Shown: one piece after another, positions 23,490-34,084 of the stretch
Layout: each line of letters starts with the position of its first letter
Numbering within the stretch: position 1 is the first letter of the stretch
From: Atrina japonica
Taxonomy: Eukaryota; Mollusca; Bivalvia; Pterioida; Pinnidae
NCBI GenBank assembly: GCA_030159075.1
Contig: BROG01000078.1
Coordinates: 897,501 to 961,500, forward strand
Length of the DNA stretch: 64,000 nt
Reading direction: 5' to 3'
Translations under genes and position numbers: made by a program
The notes under the pieces: model-generated
Database searches by the model: none
What the model saw: only the letters and a program-made list of their open reading frames with translations
Told to the model about the DNA's origin: nothing

Positions 23490-25880
23490 TCAGGTATATC
23501 ACTTTTTTATTTACCAGGGGATTTGGTAATTTAAAAAGTGGGAACATGATACTCTTTTCAATTTTTACATTTTTTTCTAATTTGAAAAATCGTTGCGAAT
23601 TAAGCAGCAATTTAGCGACATTATGAATATGTTTCTTTACGAATATTATTTTTTTTTTATTGATAACTAAACTAGAAAGTTAGTGAAAAGTATGTATCGT
23701 CTGTAAATAAAGGAAACCCACGAAATATATGCGAATGCTTGAAAATTTCTGTAATGTCCTTTTTAATGTGTATTGTTCCATTTGAGTTAAAAAGGTGAAA
23801 TTTTACACACATCTTTCCATACAAACGTTTTACATTTCCGATTAAATTTAAAACATCTGTGTTGCAAAAATGTTCAGTGAGTCAATGATTGTATGGCAAA
23901 AATACTTGGATTTGAATCCTAATTGTTTTAAAATGATTGGTCGTGTGTCTAATAATATTTACAAGAGTTGCAAAATTATTTGAAAACTTACGTGCCAAAC
24001 ATATTAGCCTAAGCATATTGATATTACTGTAAGGAAGACACGGTTATCTCCCTTAGTGTTACAGCAGAGAATGAGTCGGCGGATGCGGAGAGAGTCCTTA
24101 CCAGCTACCACATAACCAATGAAATGCGAGAAAACAAGGATTTCTTTCTGACATATTTCTCATATTGTAGGCTTTGTTTTTGGGGAGATTTTTTTGTATT
24201 TTTATTTTTTTATTTTTTTTGCTCCATAGATAAAGACTGCTCTCGCGTGCACTCATTCTGAAATTTTTTTTTTAAATCCATACATGTTCAAGTTTCTGAA
24301 AACATATTAATCATAATTTCTATCCAAACTGTCCTAAAGATCCTTTTCTCAGCCGCTGTCTCAACAATAGTTTGTCAAATTACAAGAATTTGCATAATTG
24401 TGTGAATCCCAATATACAAATAGCCTACTAAAACTTCAAGATACCACCAGTGCTTTTGTTTCCACATTTTACAGGACACCTCACAAGTAATTTACGAGTC
24501 CAGCTCCCAAATTGTCTATTTTCTTTATATTTAAGCAGTTATTGAAATCCCCTTTTAACTTCCATACGAAGTATCTGTTTCCCTGATAAACCAATATGCT
24601 AGCGCCTGTGCAATGCAAGATTATTTCATATAGAGGTAAACTGTTGTTAAAAATATAAAGACATGAATTCAAAGGATATGGTCGTTTGAAAGTAATCTAC
24701 GGGTATCTGTAGCACTACCGGAACTCGAATAAGGCCTGTTTTCTCTAAGAGACAATTTAAAATATATATCATGCAAAAATAATGTAAAGTCAAGGTAAAG
24801 TCAAAATTTCATCTAAAATAATTTCACTTGGCCATTGATCACAAAAAATGGTTTGGAAATATTTTATCCATTCAGACAGAGTACCTGGCTTGTCTTGTTT
24901 ATGTTTGGTCGATCTTCTGGCATCAGTCTCGTTATTTTTCATCAAAATTTTGATATTGAGTTGCCTATGGAATGATGTTTTAAACATTTTAATTTAGGAT
25001 TTCTTAGTTAAAAAAGAATATCGAATATCGAGGCTTCTTTTTTTATGTTGATGTCTTCCGAGATGGAATGTCCGATTTGATCACAACTGATTTATTGGAC
25101 ATTTCCGGTTTATTGCCCTCAGCGTTATATCCCCTTTAAACTGCGCAGGCTGTATATGTTATATGTATATGTTTCCCAAATATGATACAATACGCCTAAC
25201 CCGAATAATCCAGTCGTTATATTTCGCTCAATTCCATCACTACATTATCGCGCTATTCGAGTTACGATCATTTCATGTGCAGCGCCATCTGTTTACTAAA
25301 AAGTAGTTATAAGTTGTTGTCACTGGGATATGAGGAATCACGTGTTGATGACAACATTTCGCAAATTTTATAGTCGCTATATTGAACTTCTATGCAATAG
25401 CAATGAAATGATTAGTTACTTGTTCAAAAGTAGCATAGTTGTCGGATCGTCTTTACCATTGTGACCAGGGGGTAACCGTTTTTGTTTTGACTTGCTATTT
25501 CTCCATGACATCCTATTCTACGTCTGGAGTTCTCAGATGTCCCAGTTTACAACTTATATACAAGACTACACTTTGGATATTTGATATCCTTTAATAGAAG
25601 TTTTGACAAATCTCAGTAGCCCCCCTTCCCCCCTCTCCCACACACAAACATATTCTTCATGCGGTGTAAAAACCAGCATGCCAAAAGCTCGATATATTTG
25701 ATAAAAATGAAAATCTTTGAAAAATAATAATGTAATTTAAAAAGATAATTATGATAAAATAAATAATTATGATGACAAGTATTTGAACGATTAATAAATT
25801 TGTTTAGAGGTGAAATTATCTGATGAATGCCATTGAGATTAATTTTTAAGGACCAAAACTATTGTCATAGTTGCATTAGT
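23490..25880. other. Intergenic, with one probable Penelope fragment
   Basis: About 24555-24650 on the plus strand reads like the 'SQ.IRYA.AC....FI.RGKLL' stretch of Penelope-like RTs with several changes, a faint remnant. No gene can be supported; 25000-25880 shows nothing recognisable beyond AT-rich sequence and a C-rich stretch near 25620. Confidence 0.5.
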
Positions 25881-25886
25881 AGACTA

Positions 25887-26405
25887 TCATCTTCGGTGTC
25901 TTTGCTGAAGTGTTTCTGCATATAAAATCAGAAGGAACAGCAAACTATATAATGCCATATATGGGAAAAATCCATTGGCAATGATCATTATAGAGAATGT
26001 ATACCCGCACCAAATTAACGCCATAATGGATCGATTGCTGTTACAAAACATTTCCCGAAAAGTATCAAAAACTTCATGGTAGATTGCACGGAGACCTTCT
26101 CGTACTTGGCGATGACGAAACTGCATGTCTGGTTCAAAAATGAAAATTTGTCCAATATGATAATCGAACTCATCATTTTCATCCATTACTGACGTATAAG
26201 AATCATCGCTACTGGTATCTGTATTTTCGTCATATTTTTGCACTGCATCATGTTCACCGTCGCTATCAGCGAAGTAACTCGGACTAAATCTCGGCCGTAC
26301 TGAACTTAGTTCTTCTTGAGATATTTCCGAGTCGATGTCGGAAACATTTATCGGATCACATTGTGATGCAACGGAACGAACAGGAATCCATGCGTGTTGT
26401 CCGAG
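25887..26405 (-). CDS. Gene A exon 3: acidic region and membrane hairpin, stop
   Basis: Acceptor 'catttccag'. Encodes 172 residues and a stop. An acidic Ser-rich middle is followed by an aromatic/charged stretch and two hydrophobic segments (SIMALIWCGYTFSIMIIA; PYMALYSLLFLLILYA). No clear polyadenylation signal was found close downstream. Confidence 0.87.
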   Translation of the reverse strand, partial: LGQHAWIPVRSVASQCDPINVSDIDSEISQEELSSVRPRFSPSYFADSDGEHDAVQKYDENTDTSSDDSYTSVMDENDEFDYHIGQIFIFEPDMQFRHRQVREGLRAIYHEVFDTFREMFCNSNRSIMALIWCGYTFSIMIIANGFFPYMALYSLLFLLILYAETLQQRHRR

Positions 26406-28432
26406 CTGGAAATGAATAGATAAATACAGTTTTTATTATCGAAAGTATTGCTAGGGCAACAAGCATTCAACTTTTCTTTTAGGATAAAAAGAAATGTACA
26501 TATACTAACATGTAATTTTCAAAAGGACTAAAATACCTTTAGGCTCGATTCGGTTGTATACTTTATCTATATATTTAAATACGTATCATTTTATAATTGA
26601 TCTTTTAATATTTTATACATCTATGATCCGGGGCGCAAGAATTTTCATGTTTTGACATCACATTTTTGTTTTAAAGTAGTCGATGCGCAAAACGAACACG
26701 GTCACATAACTCGAAACAAATCATCTGTTTTCGACGGTTATTTTATTTCCTGGGCACAGGGGTCGTGTGTAGTTGTTGTTGTTGTTTGTTTTTCCTTATT
26801 TTGTTTGCATGTCAAAATATTTCAATTGAAATGCTCATATTACCGGTTCGGCATTGTTAAGAAAATAACTGGATGTCGTCTGCACTCATTACTGTAATAC
26901 AACAAGGATTTAGATGTCATTTTTCTATTTTGTATAGAATAAATGAGAACTTCTTACATAGGCCTGTCCACTTCACCCAAAGTCACGTATATTACAAAAA
27001 TCACCTGTTTTCTTTCCTTCCGCCATTGATCCACAACTTCCTGTAATGTATAACTGATGGCTGCTCGCTTTTTCCGTAGATAACCGGAAGTTGATGGCTG
27101 TCTACAAGCTGGGCATGCAAATCTCGAGGATGGATATAAGATGTCGTCAAGATCATCATCTCCTCTGACTCTTGTCAACCGTCTCAAACATCTAAATTGT
27201 GACATACAAAAGCTTGCATTAAAAGAGTATTTTTATTATTAAAAGCGAACTGATCCGCTAGATACAATAATACTGAAGAGTAAACGAAAGTGTCTCAATG
27301 GAAAATTCGTAGGTGAAATCAGGTGTCAACGGGGGAAAATCATTAATAGCGTTTTACGCCACACTCAGCAAGTTTTCAGTTATATGGCGTCGGGCTGTTT
27401 TTGATGACGGAGGAGAGAACTCCGGTTTCAATGTACCGAAAAAGATCATCGGCTTTCCACAGTAAATTGGCAAATCGGCTTCCACACAAAATCAGCTTGG
27501 GTTCAAGCGGGGCCCCGACCAGAAGGGATGGACTTCATGGTTCAAAGTGGCCATGGAGGCCCCGAGAAAGAAAGTAATTATATACTATTTACATTCATAT
27601 GAATTAGAGTGTTATAACACTAATTCAACCACAGTGTTATAAAACTCTGTTTATCAATTTATTTAATTATTCAATTTTTCATTTATTTTACTAGAAGCGA
27701 AATACTACTAGCTTGACGTAAAGTACGTTGAAAGAAACAAAACTAAACAACCAATCGGGAAGGGTCCGAATCTGCTCGGTAGTGAGATGGTTCTGCAGGT
27801 ATTCTTGGGCATGTCTTCCCGCCCCCAGTTGCACAGCCCCATGCCATAAGTGAGTCAACTGAAATCATTTTCCAATAGCTTTCTATACTAAATCAACTTT
27901 TTAGAAAAAAATGGTCTACTCAATGAAATATTGTAAACATTTGCACATTTTTGTTAAATCTATGGACTTTATTTCTATTTTTTTTTTAGTGTATCGGTTT
28001 ATTTTCATGTAAATGCAAGTATTTGTAAGTGACATGGTACTGACAAGCGGAATTTTCTTCGTCCATAGTGCAATGTTGTAAGTGGTGTCAACAAAACATT
28101 TACTGCAAAGAAAAATTGTTACTTTTTTCCTTACTTTCTCAGAGTTTTTTCCTTACTTTACGTACTTTTTAAATTAATAGATCTACAATAAGCAGAATTT
28201 CTCCACACCCATATGACAAAAAAAAATGCAACAAAAAGTCTTACTTCAAACAGAAACTGTGCCCACATCTTAAAGTGTGGGGTTTTCGAAAATACTCCCA
28301 GCAAATTCCACATTTCATCGATTTTGTCATCGTTCTGGAATTAGAAGTCCTAAAGTAATCTATTTGTGATGTTAGCATTCTCTCTCCCATTTCTACACGA
28401 AAATACACGCAACTATCCCAGTAACCACGCAT
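25887..28432 (-). CDS. RING-finger E3 ubiquitin ligase-like protein with C-terminal membrane hairpin (gene A)
   Basis: Three minus-strand exons (28432-28245, 27191-27005, 26405-25887) splice in frame with phases 2 and 0 at GT-AG sites, giving about 297 residues. The RING (residues ~50-105) is a complete C3HC4: CGIC, 11 residues, CGH, SFC, LKC, 24 residues, CPAC. RING domains recruit E2 enzymes for ubiquitin transfer. A basic stretch follows, then an acidic Ser/Asp-rich region (around DTSSDDSY). Two adjacent hydrophobic segments (~251-269 and ~271-288) end in a short basic tail QQRHRR, so it is probably anchored in a membrane with the RING in the cytosol. The start is uncertain: ATG at 28432 or a later one at 28390 or 28378. 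It diverges from the coiled-coil gene at 28547 and is paralogous to the RING gene at 33515-38303. Substrate unknown. Confidence 0.85.
27005..27191 (-). CDS. Gene A exon 2: second half of RING
   Basis: Acceptor 'cacaatttag' and donor GTGATT. It opens KCLRRLT and contains CPACRQP, completing the RING, then a Lys/Arg-rich helix (YLRKKRAA, WRKERKQ). 187 bp, phase 2 in and phase 0 out. Confidence 0.88.
27195..28244 (-). other. Gene A intron 1, contains a SINE-like repeat
   Basis: Positions ~27340-27570 ('ttacgccacactcagcaag', 'tcagttatatggcgtcgg', 'gcttccacacaaaatcagc') look like a second interspersed family; a short relative appears near 57003-57045. The rest is AT-rich. Confidence 0.5.
28245..28432 (-). 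CDS. Gene A exon 1: N-terminus and first half of RING
   Basis: Ends within the codon after 'CGHSFCL' with donor GTAAGA (phase 2). It contains the first four zinc ligands (CGIC, C-x-H). The reading frame stays open upstream to a GTG at 28462, but the first ATG is at 28432. Confidence 0.85.
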
Positions 28433-28546
28433 GGAAAATATCGTAGTATTGTGACGTTTCACTCGTTCCAGATGACGTCACGCGTCGGGCGTTCTTCACT
28501 TCTCGATTTCCGGTTTTGCGACTTTTATCGTTTTTTGTAACAAAAC
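28433..28546. promoter_or_regulatory. Bidirectional promoter candidate between RING gene A and the coiled-coil gene
   Basis: Only about 115 bp separate two divergent ATGs. The interval has a perfect CRE/ATF-type TGACGTCA at 28473-28480, CpGs around it, and an ETS-type TTTCCGG at 28507-28513. No TATA box is evident. The promoter of the paralogous RING gene also has TGACGTCA and TTTCCGG. Confidence 0.6.
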
Positions 28547-28999
28547 ATGCTACTGTTTGGTAGGAATAGTCCAGAAAAGGAGCAAAAATCTGTTCGATTT
28601 TCTGAAGACAATAGAGCAACAGACAAAGGCGACAAACCTATTCGATCGTGTACGGCAAGAAAATCGGCAAATAAACAGGAAACGCTGGAGCAGTGGCAAG
28701 ATGTTCTGAAAAGGGTAACAAACATGATAGCAGACGTCAAAAGACTTGAAACGCAAACTCGACTTTTGAAAAGTGATTTTATTGAAATTGAAGAGAACTA
28801 TTTTGAGCTGAAGAAAGTGAGCGAGGGGGTGAAGGAAGAGGCCAAGAAATATGAAACATATTTGGACGAAACCATTTTTCTGAATGATTTGATATCACAT
28901 TTAAAAGCTGTGGACAAAGAGATGCTGTATTATCCCTATCATGTCAGAGATCCTCAAACGTTTGACAGCGGACGAGATCAAACAGAAACTTGTCTCTAA
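28547..28999 (+). CDS. Small coiled-coil protein, intronless, unrecognised
   Basis: A 150-residue frame starts with ATG at 28547 (AAC before the ATG) and ends at 28999. Residues ~1-45 are polar and basic (EKEQKSVRFSEDNRATDKG) and probably disordered. Residues ~47-125 are a charged, heptad-like helix rich in E, K and L (around RLETQTRLLKSDFIEIEENY), a probable coiled coil. There is no signal peptide and no membrane segment. AATAAA at 29147-29152 is a plausible polyadenylation signal. It shares a short promoter region with RING gene A, so the two may be co-expressed, but no functional link is shown. I do not recognise the family. Length, open frame and promoter context favour a real gene. Confidence 0.65.
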   Translation: MLLFGRNSPEKEQKSVRFSEDNRATDKGDKPIRSCTARKSANKQETLEQWQDVLKRVTNMIADVKRLETQTRLLKSDFIEIEENYFELKKVSEGVKEEAKKYETYLDETIFLNDLISHLKAVDKEMLYYPYHVRDPQTFDSGRDQTETCL

Positions 29000-29146
29000 A
29001 ATGTGTACGGTTTTTAAGGATAAAATCGTACACTGTGTATGCGTGTACATATTATAGCCAGAAAATGAACAAAAACCGTATAAAATATCGAATTACTTGT
29101 ACACGTTTTGAAATTATCTTTTTTTCAATACTTTTCCCGCAAAACA

Positions 29147-29152
29147 AATAAA
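29147..29152 (+). promoter_or_regulatory. Candidate polyadenylation signal of the coiled-coil gene
   Basis: AATAAA about 148 bp after the stop codon at 28999, the first such hexamer downstream in an AT-rich stretch. Confidence 0.4.
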
Positions 29153-29490
29153 AATTAACTTATAATATAGAAGTCAAGTGTTTGTGCATATGTATGTGTG
29201 TATTAACAAGTTAAAATGAAGTCATTATAGGCCTATCATATAGTTCTTGATAACACATCCAGATTATTACTGTTAGCGTATTCTTTAAAATTAAAGGTAT
29301 CATGATGTCATTTTCATTTGCCGACAAGCGAACATACAGTTAAATAAGTCTCATCCGAAAAACACGTGACTTCCACTTTTTATTCTGATTGCAGAAACAG
29401 TTGCTAACTTCAGAGTATGGCCCGACACAGAGAATCCAACCAGGTCCAGGGACCTTCCGCTTGCGAGACATCGCCAACGCTCTCATATCT

Positions 29491-29852
29491 ATGGAGCCCG
29501 GGAGTTGACATAGAGGTGAAAAAATTATTCCGTGCTAACGGAATAATTGTTGAGAGAAAAAAAATATTCCGTGTGAACGGAATAATTATTGAGGGGAAAA
29601 AATATTCCGTGCGAACAGAATAACTATTCCATTGGTACGGAATATTTTTTTCTCTCAATAATTATTCCGTTCGCACGGAATAACTTTATTCCGTTCGCAA
29701 TGAATATTTTTTTCTCTCAATAAGTATTCCGTTCGCAAGGAATAAAATTATAATAATTATTCCGTTCTCACGGAATAATTTTTTTCTCTCAATAATTATT
29801 ATGTTTGCACTGGATATTTTTTTTACCACTATGTCATCTCCCGGGCTCTGTA
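29491..29852. mobile_element. Foldback/MITE element built of ATTCCGT palindromic units
   Basis: The ends are inverted: GAGCCCGGGAG.TGACATAG at 29494 and its reverse complement ending at 29848. The inside is a series of 'ttattccgt..gcacggaata' palindromes joined by 'ttttttctctcaataa'. 'catatct' flanks it at 29484-29490 and 29853-29859, a possible 7-bp target duplication. The three short frames crossing it come from the repeats. Confidence 0.8.
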
Positions 29853-29869
29853 CATATCTTGCAAGATCA

Positions 29870-30545
29870 TGGTACAATAACAACAGGTACAGAATCTTGC
29901 CAAAAGTTTGCAGACTTTATCATATTTTACTATATATATATATATATCATATAAAACCTAAAAATTTTTCAACAAAGAAAGGGGGATATTGTTAAGCAAT
30001 TTCTGATCGCATTTCAATGAAATTTTCACTGCTAAACAAAGAGTACATGGGTGGGAAGCAAATATCACAGTTACTATTATTACAAAGATATATAAGCTCT
30101 ATCTTTCATATCATTACTCTGAATCAATCATGAATTCAAACCTTTTAGACTATCACGAACTGATACTGGTCTGGAATCAGTAGCTGGCTAGTACCAGTAG
30201 CTGGTTATTATATGATTTCGGCTATATAGAATACGAATTTGTGAGATATTTTTTTAGACCAATCAGATAGGAAAAATATTGTTGTGGTACATACTTAAGT
30301 CGAAATCACACCATAGTCGGCTAGTGGTCCTAGTCGGTTGCTGGTGACAGAAGGGAGGCAACTTTTAATTTTTCTCTTTATATTTTATATAATACCAAAC
30401 TTTTCAAAATTATATTTTACAGTCATTTCTTTTTTAATTTTAGAATTATTTTCACCATTGACCATTATTAAATGTTGAAAATCATACTGATATTGAAAAC
30501 GAAATGACTGTGAAATATATTTTGAAAAATATGGTTTTATATTTT
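29870..30545. other. Intergenic, no gene seen
   Basis: AT-rich sequence. Around 30165-30350, variants of 'tagctggctagtaccagtag' and 'agtcggctagtggtcctagt' occur on both sides of a ~130-bp spacer, possibly a decayed small repeat. Confidence 0.45.
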
Positions 30546-30550
30546 CATCA

Positions 30551-30722
30551 TCCAGAGTTACCACCCCTCGTAACAGGTATCGATTGTGATGTCATCTTTT
30601 TGTGCGTAAAATGAGAAAAGATATAAATTGTGACGTCATTATTTGTGTAAAAACGACGTTGTTTCCTCATGTCGGAGATTACGTCACAATCGATACCTTC
30701 TGACACGGGAGATAACTCTGAC
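30551..30722. mobile_element. Palindromic MITE-like element
   Basis: The left arm 'cagagtta..' to 'ggtatcgattgtga' is the reverse complement of the right arm 'tcacaatcgatacc' to 'gataactctg'. Each arm is ~40 bp, with ~90 bp between. No coding content. Confidence 0.75.
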
Positions 30723-30987
30723 TAACGAAAAACAGAATACGTTTTGTAAGATACAAAGTTCTAATGTATAAATAGGGAATTGTGACAAAAAGAATTCAAT
30801 TTTCGGTTAAAGTTGCTAAATCTTGTAAAACAGAAAAAGTTTAACTTTATGGGAAAATATACAACGAAATTGTTAGATATTTTGGGTTTCTTATTGTACA
30901 AGTTACATCAAATTTGCTTTAGAAATGACTTTCCATGAATGTACGCGATACAATGAGAGATGATTTAAAGAGGCATTTGCTGCGCTT

Positions 30988-31059
<72 letters not shown>
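30988..31059. repeat. (AG)n microsatellite
   Basis: A pure AG run of about 70 bp. Confidence 0.98.
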
Positions 31060-31726
31060 CCTTTTCGTTGGCGGTTGTTGAGATCGCTGTCTCAGGTTTT
31101 TTATTTTGATTAGACTTTGGACTCACGGCAGGTGTGACCGGTCGACTTGGTATGTTTACTTTTCATTGCACCTGATCCCACCTCTTGGTTTTCAGATGTC
31201 CGTGTTTGTCCAATTTTATCAGATTGGCACTATCAATAACTTTTTTCCACTAAAAGTGGTACCAGAAAATGTATATATCTAGTCATTGGTCATCATTATA
31301 CTTATTTCGTCCAACAACACTCTGATTCTACACATAGATACACTGAAGTTGATATAAAAGAAAAAAATGCTGAAATTTCTAATTGACAATATATGTGTAT
31401 TGTTTGGAGACCAGGCCTTTCAGCAAACTGTCTGCATTCCCATGGGAATCAATTTTGCCCTTTTATTGACTGACCTGTTCCTTTATTCATACGACGAAGA
31501 CTTCATTCAGAAGCTTCTGAATCAAACGAAGAAAAAGCTAGCGGTGGTCTTTAATTTGACATTGAGATATACCGACGTCAATTAATAATGACAATTTTCA
31601 TATCGTATGTCAATTCGATATATCCAAACAAACTAGAAATTAAAAACACAACAAAATCAAGCACACACGCTTCCTACTTGGACATTTTACTTACTACATA
31701 CACAGACAGCAAATTAACAACCAGGA

Positions 31727-31828
31727 CCCGGTTGCACAACACATTGTTAAATTTAACCTACAGTTAGCCCGTTGGTTTAACATTGGTTAACTTCACGTTA
31801 AATTTAACAACTGCAACTGGGCCCTGGT
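31727..31828. mobile_element. Short palindromic MITE nested in Penelope remnant
   Basis: The two arms ('ggacccggttgcacaa' and 'gttgttaaattt' side; 'aactgcaactgggccc') are inverted copies around a short centre with 'cagttagcccg'. One arm of the same family is at 17500-17570. Confidence 0.7.
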
Positions 31829-32294
31829 TATACGAGACGATTTCAATTTTCCCATTATAAAGTTTCCACATTTCACTAGTAATATCCCGCAATCACCTGC
31901 ATATGCTGTTTATATCTCACAAATTATCCGATATGCCAGGGCGTGTTCAACATATGAGCATTTCATATACAGAGGTAAACTACTTACTGACAAGTTATTG
32001 ACACAGGGATATTAAAAATCGCGTTTGATGTCAACGTTCCAAAAACTTTACGGTCGGTTTAATAGCCTAGTTTGCGATTTCTCTGTTTAACTAAATCAAA
32101 TGTTGAATTACCTGTTCGATAGCGGCTGTTGAGTCGTATGTACCAATATTGACGAGGATTTGTTCCTCACTTATTTCATTTGAATTAAACAATGGACTAA
32201 CGGCGTGTGTGACCGGTCAACTGGGGATGCTTATTCCTCCATAAAACCTGATCCTACCTCTGGGTTTCAGAGGTCCGTGTTTGACCAATATTCA

Positions 32295-32447
32295 CCAGGG
32301 GCCCGTTTTATGAAAGGTCGTAAGCCCTAAATCCCAAGTCTTAGTCCTAATTGTCATTGAACTGACCAATCAGCGATGCGTTGCCATGGTAGTTAGGACT
32401 AAAACTAAGGATTTAGGACTGAAGACCTTTCGTAAAACGGGCGCCAG
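32295..32447. mobile_element. Palindromic MITE nested in Penelope tail
   Basis: The arms 'gggcccgttttatgaaaggt' and 'acctttcgtaaaacgggcgcc' are inverted copies, and 'gactaaaac', 'ccctaaatcc' and 'ggatttaggactg' continue the pairing. 'ccag' flanks both sides. Removing the element restores the tail wording ('caccagattcg') seen near 20190, which supports insertion. Confidence 0.8.
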
Positions 32448-32479
32448 ATTCGTATATCTATCCTGGACATTCTGAAGAT

Positions 32480-33514
32480 TTATACATTGGTATCCGAGAT
32501 TTTTATATCCTGCAAAAACTTCCTTTAATGAAAATCACATTTGGTTTTCCTATATTTTGATAAAAAATGAAAAAAAGATTGAGATATTAAAATTTCAGAA
32601 ATAAGCAGCGCAGACAGGAAGTTCTTTTGCTTCTGTATATAGTATGATCATACAATGAACAGGCTATGACGTATTTGATCATTCGGAAGGCATCAACATC
32701 AAATACAGAATGATAAAGCGATATTGAACCATAGACGAAACTGAACATACGAATTGAAACCACGTTCAATTCGAGATTTAACCGATGGCTAAAACAAGGA
32801 ATTAAATCCAGTGGAATTAAATCCAGTGATGTCATGTCATAACAAAAAGCAAGATATTAAAGCATGGATTTTAATAAATAAAAAATACAGAAAAGTTACA
32901 AAAGTTTCCCTTATATCTGTCAAATTCATGATATTATTTGAATATGCCAAAAAAAGGTAAATTGTAAAGGTTTGGGTGAAATTCTGAATTACTCATAAAA
33001 TCCTTTAAGAAAATAAATATCTAGCAAATACTTGTAAATTGTAAAGAAGTAGAAACGTAGAATGAAAAAGTCAACTAGGCAGAAGTGATGTAAATTTCTA
33101 AGCATACATATTGTGTGACCAGTCCCTTTTTACGACACATGATTATAGAGTAAGTAGATAGATTACATTATCCTTCACATTTTTATCATACACAATAGTT
33201 AATTCAACTCTTCTGAAAATCACACTCATATTGCTCCACTACAAAGTCTATGGCAGAGAGGCCAATATTCTCATTTTCTTTTACACTTCAACTTTACTTA
33301 TATCAATGTAGTTTCCTTCGCACTCATTACTTCCTCGCTTTTAGAATAATGTAAACATATTTCATAACTTAGCGTGAAACAATAGATGTACGTCGTAATA
33401 GAGACTCGTTCTCTTTTCTCGGAAAAAATATATATAATATAAAAAACATAATCGTAATTTCGTAGTCCCTTTCCGTTTTCAATAATTTTCATCAACACGT
33501 ACAATTTTCACCGT
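32480..33514. other. Intergenic / 3' flank of RING gene B
   Basis: AT-rich with no gene. It would hold the 3' untranslated region of the minus-strand RING gene; no canonical polyadenylation hexamer was found close to its stop. Confidence 0.45.
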
Positions 33515-34084
33515 CTAGGCTCTTGTATTATATTCCATGTGCACATAATTTTTATCCATCTTTAATGGACTTCCGTACGACAAAATTGCCGGATCAATAT
33601 TTCCGGGGTCAACCGAAACGGGTGCAATATTCCGGGAAGATTCATCAAATATATTCCCTACTGTTTTTGTATTGCTGAAATAATTCAGAGGGTGGTTCGA
33701 TGGTATGTTTAGGCAAGGATTGGCACTTGGAATCTTAACAGTGGAATTTTGAGACGGATTAAATTGAAAGTATAACATTTGTAATTCTTTTAATCGATTT
33801 TTTTCAGTAGAATCGATCGCACGAGAAGAAATTCTCTGAAAAGAATGATTTTCGCGGATAGAAGTGTTATAGAGTGAAGTTTCTGTTGTGGGGTGAATTT
33901 CCGTCCTGTCATTAGTAATTTCTACATTTAAGTTCTTTCGTATCTCTCTGATTTCTTCGTGTGCATCATTTGTTACGCAACCTCTTTGCACAAAAGCCGA
34001 TAATATGGATTTGAATTGTGACTCCATTTCATCTAGTTTCTTATCAACCGTGGCGTTTGTTTCCGTATTGGTAGATGCATCTTT
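33515..34084 (-). CDS. Gene B exon 3: polar C-terminal region and stop
   Basis: Acceptor 'ttcttttacag'. Encodes 189 residues and a stop. The first ~30 residues (KDASTNTETNATVDKK) are polar and lead into a short amphipathic helix, then a Ser/Asn/Pro-rich tail. No similarity to gene A exon 3 is visible. Confidence 0.85.
   Translation of the reverse strand, partial: KDASTNTETNATVDKKLDEMESQFKSILSAFVQRGCVTNDAHEEIREIRKNLNVEITNDRTEIHPTTETSLYNTSIRENHSFQRISSRAIDSTEKNRLKELQMLYFQFNPSQNSTVKIPSANPCLNIPSNHPLNYFSNTKTVGNIFDESSRNIAPVSVDPGNIDPAILSYGSPLKMDKNYVHMEYNTRA

Larger units (their letters stand above)
31085..32470 (+). pseudogene. Penelope-like retroelement remnants, plus strand
   Basis: 31085-31270 is the 3' tail of one copy (word 'ccgtgtttgtccaat'). 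A second RT fragment follows: 31367-31585 encodes 'FLIDNICVLFGDQAFQQTV', an IPMG motif near 31436, 'LTDLFLYSYDEDFIQKLL', and a Y-T-D catalytic remnant where the family has YxDD. So one catalytic aspartate is gone. After frame breaks, 31840-32060 gives 'DDFNFPI', 'SPAYAVYISQIIRYARACST' and 'YRGKLLT'. The same tail returns near 32275. MITEs are nested at 31727-31828 and 32295-32447. No active element. Confidence 0.85.

Noticed and set aside
31367..31585. 72-codon plus frame as an independent gene
   Set aside because: Its sequence (IPMG box, DLFLYSY region) is a Penelope-like RT fragment lacking one catalytic aspartate, so it is retroelement debris.
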